The notes under the pieces are model-generated. The model did no database searches and had not been told where the DNA came from. It worked only from the letters and a program-made list of their open reading frames with translations. Positions 1 through 4,801 of a stretch of DNA of 5,576 nucleotides are shown piece by piece. A program made the position numbers and the translations under genes. The stretch is taken from NCBI GenBank assembly GCA_013698495.1, contig JACCUV010000325.1, positions 1 through 5,576 of the forward strand, in the 5' to 3' direction. Numbering within the stretch: position 1 is the first letter of the stretch; each line of letters begins with the position of its first letter. This DNA is from Chloroflexia bacterium (lineage in GTDB: Bacteria > Chloroflexota > Chloroflexia > Thermomicrobiales > UBA6265).

Positions 1-1152
1 GCGCCGCCGATCGAGTCTCGCGACGATCCGCCACAGCCGCCCGTCGAGGAGCCAACAAGCGAGGACACGACCACCGTTGAAACCGACGAGGCTGATCAAA
101 CACCAGCCCAGGTGATCGAAGTCGACGAGGCCGACGAAACGCCATCCCAGGTATTCGAGATCGACGGCGGCGAGACCGAACAGGATCCCGTGGGCGACGA
201 CTCCGACGACCCGGACCAGACCATCTTGCCAAGTGGTTCCGGCGGCGAAGAGACCGCCGAAGCAGTCGAAGTTGAAGAGTCCGCGGACGATTCCACGCTG
301 CAAACCACCGACATTGGCGACGGTGTTTCCCTTGGCAGCGCCGAGGTCTATGGCGATCTCGGCAGCGTGCCTGGAGATCCGGGAACTCGCCTCGGCCTGA
401 GTTCGAATGGCGAGCTGATTTGGAGTGTCAGTCCAGGGCGCGTCTCCCTGGTATCGAACGGCGTTACCCTGGAGGCATCGGGAGGTAGTGTGTATGCCTT
501 CGGCCCGGATGGTACGCGGGTCGACATCTCGTCGGGCTCGGGTGAAGGGTCAGGCTATGCGGACGCGCCAATCGGCTGGCTCAGTGGAGAGGCGATTTAC
601 GAGCGGTCTGGTGGCGACACCTATCCGATCGAGTTCTGGGCCGTTACGCTCGACCCTGGATCGCTTCAGCCGATCGACGACCGCCTTCTCGGCGGCGGCG
701 AAGCCGACTACTTCACGACAACCCGGCCTTACCCGGTCAGCGGCGGCTTGCTGGCGCCGACGTCGTCATCGTGGCTGCTGATCACGCCGTCGAGCGTCGA
801 GGTCGTGGACAGCAATCCGTTCGGGCAGGATCTGTCGCTGATTCGTTTCAATCCCGCCGCCGGGCAGATTTCGTATGTGTCCGGTGGAAGTCTGATGCTG
901 GCCTCGATTCAGGCGCCCGGTTCTCCTTTCGTGCAGGTTCCGTTCTCAGGCGCCGACTACGACTTCTCGCCCGATGGCTCCCGAATCGCCATCAACGCCG
1001 GCGCCACCATCGAGATTTGGGACACCCAGGGCAACCTCCTGACCGTCCTGGCCAACGATGAGGGAGTTGGGATCGGGAGTCTCGCCTGGATCGATCAGGG
1101 CCTCATCTACGTCGACGCCACGAACGGGGTCTTGCGCATCGTTCAGCCGTGA
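1..1152 (+). CDS. Acidic-linker, beta-propeller-like (WD40/TolB-like) protein, 5' end missing
   Basis: The reading frame is open from the first base to a TGA at 1150-1152, giving 383 visible residues; the true start lies upstream, and the GTG at 112 is only an internal codon. Residues 1 to about 105 are low complexity, rich in Asp, Glu, Thr, Pro and Ser, including a short 13-residue repeat. This looks like a flexible linker between an unseen N-terminal part and a folded C-terminal domain. Residues about 115-383 show short beta-strand-like segments with Gly/Asp turns. The clearest is FSPDGSRIAI (322-331) followed by EIWDTQGNLL, a typical PD40/WD40 blade, and the ends of neighbouring blades resemble it. 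I infer a beta-propeller used for binding. No catalytic motif is visible. Extracellular location is plausible from composition, but no signal peptide or membrane segment is in view. The exact family is not recognised. Confidence 0.75.
   Translation, partial: APPIESRDDPPQPPVEEPTSEDTTTVETDEADQTPAQVIEVDEADETPSQVFEIDGGETEQDPVGDDSDDPDQTILPSGSGGEETAEAVEVEESADDSTLQTTDIGDGVSLGSAEVYGDLGSVPGDPGTRLGLSSNGELIWSVSPGRVSLVSNGVTLEASGGSVYAFGPDGTRVDISSGSGEGSGYADAPIGWLSGEAIYERSGGDTYPIEFWAVTLDPGSLQPIDDRLLGGGEADYFTTTRPYPVSGGLLAPTSSSWLLITPSSVEVVDSNPFGQDLSLIRFNPAAGQISYVSGGSLMLASIQAPGSPFVQVPFSGADYDFSPDGSRIAINAGATIEIWDTQGNLLTVLANDEGVGIGSLAWIDQGLIYVDATNGVLRIVQP
79..195 (+). repeat. Tandem 39-bp (13-residue) repeat in the acidic linker
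   Basis: Two adjacent 39-bp units, 79-117 and 118-156, encode ETDEADQTPAQVI and EVDEADETPSQVF. By my count they match at 30 of 39 bases. A third, degenerate unit (157-195) begins EIDGGETEQDPVG. Most differences between the first two units preserve acidic or small residues, so the array probably arose by in-frame duplication and drifted under selection for an acidic, extended linker. Further copies may lie upstream, but the 60 bases just before the array do not continue the pattern. Confidence 0.7.
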
Positions 1153-1171
1153 CACGTCGTTCGAGACGGAC

Positions 1172-1197
1172 CGGGAGTCCACCCGGGTGGACTCCCG
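1172..1197 (+). terminator. Perfect 26-bp palindrome after the propeller gene, candidate terminator
   Basis: Bases 1172-1184 (CGGGAGTCCACCC) are followed at once by their exact reverse complement, 1185-1197. As RNA this folds into an 11-bp GC-rich stem with a CCGG loop. It starts 19 bases after the stop codon of the upstream gene, the usual place for a terminator. No T-run follows, so it is not a canonical intrinsic terminator; a U-less hairpin terminator, an mRNA 3'-end stabiliser or a protein-binding palindrome are all possible. Its left arm also has a second complement at 1239-1250. Confidence 0.5.
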
Positions 1198-1232
1198 AAT
1201 GGTGTCCTCGTCGACCTCATGACCCCCGACCC

Positions 1233-1241
1233 TGCTAAACT
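1233..1241 (+). promoter_or_regulatory. Possible extended -10 promoter element for the macro gene
   Basis: TGCTAAACT has the TGn extension and matches TATAAT at four of six positions. A poor -35 candidate, TCGACC at 1211-1216, sits 19 bases upstream. If this is a real promoter, transcription would begin near 1248. That would rule out the ATG at 1219 as the start of the macro protein and favour 1291 or 1315. Evidence is sequence resemblance only. Confidence 0.3.
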
Positions 1242-1314
1242 CCCGGTCCGGCATGTGAAACGCACTCGGGGCTGTCGAGCGCCGTTCACCATGCCATCGA
1301 GAGCAGCTGACTGC

Positions 1315-1917
1315 ATGAATCTGGATGTAACGGTCATCGATGAAACCGAGGGCGTGCGGTTTGGGCGAACCTTCGTCCACCCCGTGGCCGGATCGGTGCT
1401 TGAGCAGCGGGTGGAAGCCATTGTCTGCCCGGCGAACCGGCGTGGGGTGATGGGCGCCGGCATAGCCGGACGGATCCGGATGGCGGGCGGAATCGAGATC
1501 GAGCGCGAAGCAATGACGCACGCTCCGCTGACAATCGGTTCGGCGATATCGACCAATCCCGGGTCGCTCGTCAAAAACGGTGTGTGGTGCATCATCCACG
1601 CGGTCGTTTCAGACGCGCTTGGCGCGCCGACACGCCTCGATATCGTGCGGCATGCGACGACAGCGGCGCTGACCGAAGCGGATCGACGACGTGTGAAGTC
1701 AATCCTCCTGCCCCCGTTGGGCTCGGGTCTGGGAACCGGCCGGCTCCCTACGGGAAAAGTGGCCGTCGCCATGATTGAAGAGATCGTCGCCTACCTTCGA
1801 CGGTTCACCTGCCGCCTCGACCGCATCGTCCTTGCCCAGCACGATGCGCGTGAAGCGGAAGAGATTCGCCAGGCGCTGATCGAGGCGCGTGAACTTTGGT
1901 GGGGTCTAAAGGTCTAG
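1315..1917 (+). CDS. Macro-domain (ADP-ribose-binding type) protein
   Basis: The 200-residue product has the layout of a single macro domain. Residues 33-41 (VEAIVCPAN) correspond to the first ligand-loop motif DAIVNAAN. MGAGIAGRIRMAGG (46-59) corresponds to the glycine-rich GGGVDGAIHRAAG loop, and LPPLGSGLGTGRLP (132-145) to the phosphate-binding loop before the last helix. Macro domains bind ADP-ribose or related nucleotides, and some remove ADP-ribose from proteins or deacetylate O-acetyl-ADP-ribose. Here the Asp of the MacroD GVDG motif is replaced by Ala51, so catalysis by that route is doubtful. The MGAGIA wording recalls TARG1-like domains, but their catalytic Lys and Asp are not evident. 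Three ATGs are possible (1219, 1291, 1315). I chose 1315 because it begins just before the first strand and has a weak purine-rich GAGAG stretch 11 bases upstream; the extra 32 residues of the longest form look uncharacteristic. No signal peptide, so probably cytosolic. The hydrolase gene follows after 42 bases. Confidence 0.82.
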   Translation: MNLDVTVIDETEGVRFGRTFVHPVAGSVLEQRVEAIVCPANRRGVMGAGIAGRIRMAGGIEIEREAMTHAPLTIGSAISTNPGSLVKNGVWCIIHAVVSDALGAPTRLDIVRHATTAALTEADRRRVKSILLPPLGSGLGTGRLPTGKVAVAMIEEIVAYLRRFTCRLDRIVLAQHDAREAEEIRQALIEARELWWGLKV

Positions 1918-1920
1918 AAT
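1915..1920 (+). promoter_or_regulatory. Possible -10 element overlapping the macro stop codon
   Basis: TAGAAT matches TATAAT at five of six bases and includes the TAG stop of the macro gene. It lies 39 bases before the hydrolase ATG, suitable for a promoter of that gene. I see no convincing -35 element 16-18 bases upstream, so co-transcription with the macro gene is at least as likely. Confidence 0.2.
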
Positions 1921-1944
1921 GACGATTCAACACTCCCCATCGAC

Positions 1945-1949
1945 AGGGA
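1945..1949 (+). promoter_or_regulatory. Ribosome binding site of the hydrolase gene
   Basis: AGGGA ends 10 bases before the ATG at 1960. It is the only purine-rich Shine-Dalgarno-like stretch in the 42-base gap, and it supports 1960 as the start. Confidence 0.6.
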
Positions 1950-1959
1950 CGAACGCCGC

Positions 1960-3351
1960 ATGATTGTATCGGACGAAAAAGTTTCCATTCCCCAGTGGCG
2001 CTATGCCCCCGATGCGTGGCGGTGGGTGAAGCGCTTTGACGAGCGCTACGCAGCCTCGGTCCTGCGATTCCGCTCGGCCGGCATCCTGCCGCAATCGATG
2101 CGCGCGCGTTTCCTGGCGATGGGCATTCACGCCGACATCCTCGAATCGACCCTCGCCAGCATCAAGTCGCCAGAAGGTTGGGCGAACGCCTGGATCGAAA
2201 CCGCCCAGCGCTTTCTCGGCGACTACCGCCGCCAGGTCTCCGCCAAGCAATTGCTGGAAGCGGCCCAGGCGCGACGCCTCGCGGCGCTCTCCTACCACTG
2301 CGCTCAATTGTTAGCGGCCAATGACACGCGGACGGTGCGCACGTGTCGCGCCGCCGCCGCTTCCCTGTTCGCGCAGGCACAGCCGTATCTCTATCCCAAT
2401 GCGCGGCGCCTGATGATACCGTGGCGTACGTACATGCTTACGGGGTACCTCCAATCGCCGGTTGGAGCGCCGAGCCGCAGCGGGTTGGTTGTGGTGCTGA
2501 ATGGATCGAATTCATCGAAGGAAGAGTCGTTCGATTGGGCCGCCAGCTTCCTGCGCGCCGGGTTGTCGGTGTTGTCACTCGATATTCCTGGAACAGGCGA
2601 GTCCTCGAGTGTTCCAGTGTCCGCGCACGACGAGGACGATCTGCTCGACGGCGTGTTCGAAGTCATGCGTCACGAACCAGGCGTCGATCTGGCCCAAATC
2701 TCGGTTGTGGGTGTGAGCGTCGGCGGTAATCTGGCGGTGCGCTGCGCAGCCTACGATCGGCGCCTTATGTCGAGTGTGGCGGTGACGCCGCCGTTCGATC
2801 CAGCGCGCTGGATTGGTCACGGTAGTCCATTTTTGCTCCGCCAACTGGACGACTTTTCCGCGGGCACGGCGGCAGGGGCTTCAACCAACATGAACCACTA
2901 CTCACTTCACGATGTCGCACCGGAAATGAAATCGCCGCTGCTGGTATTCGGCGCAGGGCACGATCTGATCGTTTCGCCCACGGAATCGCAATTGCTGGCT
3001 GCCCGCGCCGGAGCGATCGGGACGCTGATCTGGTATCCGGAAAGCGGACATGGTCTCTACGATTCCATTCCATCGTGGACAGCGGAGGCGGCGACCTGGA
3101 TATCGTCGGTGGCCGCGGCGCGGGCCATGGAGTATCAGAACACCGGCTTCGCCGATCCGGTTCAGGTCGCGATTCTGGCCCGCGAACAACTGCTCGCGGC
3201 CGGGGCGATGGACGACGACTTCTTCGACGACGAGGGATCGGCCCGGCTGATCGAGCTGGACGATACTCCTGAACCGGACGACGCTGGTTCGTACGCGCGG
3301 ATGGTCACGCCGCCGCCCCGCCCCGAACCCTCATCCAACCACGCGACATAA
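1960..3351 (+). CDS. FrsA-like alpha/beta hydrolase with acidic C-terminal tail
   Basis: The 463-residue product is an alpha/beta-hydrolase of the FrsA / dihydroxypseudooxynicotine-hydrolase type. Residues 1 to about 150 are mostly helical and fit the N-terminal helical region of that group. The core runs from about 150 to 385. LNGSNSSKEESFDW (180-193) matches the family's oxyanion-region motif ending in S/T-K-E-E, and LDIPGTGES (207-215) matches its D-x-P-G-x-G-E segment. The nucleophile elbow is GVSVG (251-255) with Ser253. Asp335 (GAGHD) and His364 (ESGHG) complete the triad, so the enzyme should be active on an ester or a carbon-carbon bond. The substrate cannot be told. No signal peptide or membrane segment is visible, so it is likely cytosolic. 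Residues 386-463 go beyond the usual fold: an acidic patch (DDDFFDDE, 418-425) and a Pro-rich end. The gene follows the macro gene by 42 bases and could share its transcript. Family confidence is high, function low. Confidence 0.88.
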   Translation: MIVSDEKVSIPQWRYAPDAWRWVKRFDERYAASVLRFRSAGILPQSMRARFLAMGIHADILESTLASIKSPEGWANAWIETAQRFLGDYRRQVSAKQLLEAAQARRLAALSYHCAQLLAANDTRTVRTCRAAAASLFAQAQPYLYPNARRLMIPWRTYMLTGYLQSPVGAPSRSGLVVVLNGSNSSKEESFDWAASFLRAGLSVLSLDIPGTGESSSVPVSAHDEDDLLDGVFEVMRHEPGVDLAQISVVGVSVGGNLAVRCAAYDRRLMSSVAVTPPFDPARWIGHGSPFLLRQLDDFSAGTAAGASTNMNHYSLHDVAPEMKSPLLVFGAGHDLIVSPTESQLLAARAGAIGTLIWYPESGHGLYDSIPSWTAEAATWISSVAAARAMEYQNTGFADPVQVAILAREQLLAAGAMDDDFFDDEGSARLIELDDTPEPDDAGSYARMVTPPPRPEPSSNHAT

Positions 3352-3354
3352 CAT

Positions 3355-3371
3355 TTACGAATATTTCGTAA
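3355..3371. promoter_or_regulatory. AT-rich inverted repeat just after the hydrolase stop
   Basis: TTACGAATATTTCGTAA consists of perfect 7-bp arms around a 3-base centre, beginning three bases after the TAA at 3349-3351. The AT-rich composition stands out from the surrounding GC-rich DNA. A 3-base loop and an AU-rich stem would make a weak RNA hairpin, so a dimeric DNA-binding protein site fits better than a terminator. Neither gene that ends here would normally have its operator at this place, so the role is unknown. Confidence 0.45.
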
Positions 3372-3581
3372 TCTCTGGATGAGCAGGATTGCCGATCTGG
3401 TGTGGTCCCGCACGGATTGGCCTCCACAACAGCGCCCTGGCGGATCAACTCCCGGGCGGACCACCCCTGCAATGCGGTTGGTCAGGTGTTTCCCGTGCCG
3501 GGGGTTCGCCCCTGCGCAATGCGTGTGAGTTCGCCGCGGCGGGACTACTCATCCCCAAACACAGTGCCTCACCCGGCTTGG

Positions 3582-3596
3582 ACGTTTGCGAAACGT
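3582..3596. repeat. Short inverted repeat ACGTTT-GCG-AAACGT
   Basis: Perfect 6-bp arms (3582-3587 and 3591-3596) flank a 3-base centre. Its right half with centre, GCGAAACGT, recurs at 3721-3729 inside the end of corA. The repeat is short enough to be chance, but its compact dyad resembles a protein-binding site. No regulated gene start lies close by. Confidence 0.3.
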
Positions 3597-3640
3597 GTCG
3601 CCGCCCGCAATCGTTGGCCGCCACTTCCAGCGTATCCAAC

Positions 3641-3676
3641 GGGAACGGCGGGGTCCTGCCCCGCTGGAACGTTCCT
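3641..3676 (-). terminator. Strong bulged hairpin downstream of corA, candidate terminator
   Basis: An outer stem pairs 3642-3647 with 3670-3675 (GGAACG/CGTTCC), with a possible G-T pair outside it. An inner stem pairs 3648-3653 with 3659-3664 (GCGGGG/CCCCGC) around a five-base loop. The bases 3665-3669 form a bulge on one side. The structure starts 26 bases after the corA stop on the minus strand, a normal terminator position. No T-run follows on either strand, so it would be a U-less terminator or a 3'-end stabilising structure, and it could serve both converging transcripts. Confidence 0.4.
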
Positions 3677-3702
3677 CGGGAGACCACTACTGGACATAAC
3701 CG

Positions 3703-4725
3703 TCACCACCATTTATGGCGGCGAAACGTAACGAACAGTCCGGAACCGACCGCCAACATCAATCCAAGGGCAAACGGATAGCCAAGCAACCAACCCAGTT
3801 CGGGCATGTGGACGAAGTTCATGCCATAGATCCCCGCGATCAGGGTGCTGCCCATGAGAATGATCGACCAGGCCGTGAGCGTGCGCACGGTCTCGTTGAG
3901 CTTGTTGGATTGCAGCGAGAGTTGCAGGTCGACAATCGTCGAGAGCTGATCGCGGTACGATTCCATCCAGTCGTGAATGCGCAGGATATGGTCGTAGACC
4001 TCGGCGAAGTAGGGGATCACTGTTTCGTCGATAATCGGCACGTCCCGGCGCAAGAGCGAGTTCAGCACCTCCTGCTCGGGCGACATGAGCCGGCGCAGGC
4101 GAAGCAACCGTGTGCGCATGTGTTGCACGTCGAGGTTGGGACTTGTTGAATTGGACGCGATCACGACATCCTCGAGCTTTTCGACTTCATCCCCAAGCCA
4201 TTCGACAACCGGAAAGTAGCCGTCTACCAGTTCGTCGAGGATCGCGTACAGCAGCATCGCGCTGGACGGCGGTTTCCGGGCCGGCCGAACGCCGTCCCCG
4301 GGGGTGTGATTGTTCCGAGGGGCAATTCCTTTGACGAGCTCCTGTTCATCCTTCCAACGATTCTGGATTGGCTCAAGCGAGGGGAGATTGTTCCGCCGGA
4401 TCGTGATGATGAACTTCTCGCCAACAAAGATGCCGATGTCATCGGCCTGGACATCGTCATCGGCAAGCCGAAGGCCATAGAACTCGAGATAGATCATGTC
4501 GTCGTAGAGCGTGATCTTGGCCCGCTGCTGTTCCGCCAGTGCGCTCTCCACCGCAACCCGGTGGAGACCGAACTGCGCCTGGAGACCCGATAATTCTTCG
4601 GGATTGGCGGCATCCACATCGATCCAGACGAACGCGTGATCGTGCCGCAGGAAGCTGGGAAGTTCGTTGAAATCGACGGTGCGAAATATCCCGTTTCCAT
4701 CGAACGAAATCTCGATTTTGGCCAT
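3703..4725 (-). CDS. corA: CorA-type magnesium/cobalt transport protein
   Basis: The 340-residue product is a CorA channel, which as a pentamer admits Mg2+ (also Co2+ and Ni2+) through the cytoplasmic membrane. Residues 1 to about 245 form the cytosolic metal-sensing domain. The stalk helix ends in SNKLNETVRTLT (273-284). TM1 spans roughly 283-299 and is followed by the signature YGMNF (300-304, GMN 301-303) and the periplasmic loop MPEL (307-310); TM2 is about 313-333. The chain closes with the basic FRRHKWW, like the KKKKWL end of the Thermotoga protein. Asp252 lies where that protein has a cytosolic Mg-binding Asp (recalled, not aligned by program). Length is ordinary for the family. Odd: residues about 134-155 form a Pro/Arg-rich extra loop just before the helix AMLLYAILDELVDGYF, where relatives have almost nothing. 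The ATG at 4725 has GAGGAA close upstream. The gene lies 76 bases after the membrane-protein gene, same strand. Confidence 0.95.
   Translation of the reverse strand: MAKIEISFDGNGIFRTVDFNELPSFLRHDHAFVWIDVDAANPEELSGLQAQFGLHRVAVESALAEQQRAKITLYDDMIYLEFYGLRLADDDVQADDIGIFVGEKFIITIRRNNLPSLEPIQNRWKDEQELVKGIAPRNNHTPGDGVRPARKPPSSAMLLYAILDELVDGYFPVVEWLGDEVEKLEDVVIASNSTSPNLDVQHMRTRLLRLRRLMSPEQEVLNSLLRRDVPIIDETVIPYFAEVYDHILRIHDWMESYRDQLSTIVDLQLSLQSNKLNETVRTLTAWSIILMGSTLIAGIYGMNFVHMPELGWLLGYPFALGLMLAVGSGLFVTFRRHKWW
4264..4297 (-). repeat. Inverted repeat coding for the extra loop of CorA
   Basis: GGACGGCG (4264-4271) and CGCCGTCC (4290-4297) are perfect 8-bp complements. Three more pairs (4274-4276 with 4287-4289) and a GG/CC pair can form inside. 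The segment encodes residues 143-154, GDGVRPARKPPS, which lie in the part of CorA that looks inserted relative to relatives. The coincidence of palindrome and insertion suggests an in-frame palindromic element, but high GC makes moderate inverted repeats common here. Confidence 0.4.
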
Positions 4726-4727
4726 GG

Positions 4728-4733
4728 TTCCTC
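4728..4733 (-). promoter_or_regulatory. corA: Ribosome binding site of corA
   Basis: On the minus strand GAGGAA sits two bases before the ATG at 4725; counted from its GAGG core the spacing is four, slightly short but usable. It supports this start. The site forms part of the last unit of the 10-bp repeat array. Confidence 0.6.
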
Positions 4734-4759
4734 ACTGCCGCGCACTGGCACGCACTGGC
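4730..4759 (-). repeat. Three near-copies of a 10-bp unit in the corA leader
   Basis: Read on the minus strand the units are GCCAGTGCGT (4759-4750), GCCAGTGCGC (4749-4740) and GGCAGTGAGG (4739-4730). All three share CAGTG at the same place. The first two differ at one base, and the third is more diverged and supplies the GAGG of the ribosome binding site. A spacing of 10 bp is one helical turn, so the shared CAGTG faces the same side of the DNA. Slippage during replication could also have made it. Confidence 0.55.
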
Positions 4760-4786
4760 GCGCGCAACCGCCCCTCGATGCAGCGC

Positions 4787-4792
4787 ATTGTA
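4787..4792 (-). promoter_or_regulatory. Possible -10 element for corA
   Basis: On the minus strand TACAAT matches TATAAT at five of six bases, 61 bases before the corA ATG and just after the stop of the preceding gene. No good -35 hexamer is found 16-18 bases further upstream. If real, it gives corA its own transcript, with the 10-bp repeats inside the leader. Confidence 0.3.
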
Positions 4793-4801
4793 CGGGGATT
4801 C

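Larger units (their letters stand above)
3352..3702. other. Convergent intergenic region with several inverted repeats, no credible gene
   Basis: About 350 bases separate the stop codons of the converging hydrolase and corA genes. Open frames on both strands here give Pro/Arg/Ser/Cys-rich products without family resemblance or usable ribosome binding sites, so I treat them as chance. Visible structure comprises the AT-rich dyad at 3355-3371, a 7-bp pairing of 3402-3408 with 3458-3464, an alternative 7-bp pairing of 3405-3411 with 3539-3545, TGAGT/ACTCA (3526-3530 and 3547-3551), the dyad at 3582-3596 and the long hairpin at 3641-3676. A near direct repeat, CCCCTGC followed by AATGCG, occurs at 3464-3476 and, with two added bases, at 3509-3523. 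I recognise no tRNA, tmRNA or known riboswitch. It may hold terminators for both genes, a structured RNA or decayed sequence. Confidence 0.5.

Noticed and set aside
946..1772. Leftward open frames opposite the propeller and macro genes
   Set aside because: Their composition is Arg/Ser/Pro-rich and they are antisense to convincing coding sequence.
3500..3513. GGGGGTTCGCCCC considered as a tRNA T-arm
   Set aside because: No acceptor, D or anticodon arms can be placed around it, so it is only a small stem.
3666..3675. GGAACGTTCC considered as a parS-like site
   Set aside because: parS is a 16-bp palindrome built on GTTCCACGTGGAAC or GTTTCACGTGAAAC; this 10-bp palindrome has the half-sites reversed and is better explained as part of the hairpin.
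3445..3687. Leftward 80-codon open frame within the convergent gap
   Set aside because: No family resemblance, composition typical of GC-rich noncoding frames, and it overlaps the hairpin region downstream of corA.
3389..3781. Rightward 130-codon open frame across the convergent gap
   Set aside because: Its product is a low-complexity mix rich in Pro, Arg, Ser and Cys with no recognisable fold; it runs into corA antisense, and no Shine-Dalgarno sequence precedes it.
4726..4801. Magnesium riboswitch (M-box) before corA
   Set aside because: The leader is far too short and lacks the conserved M-box segments.
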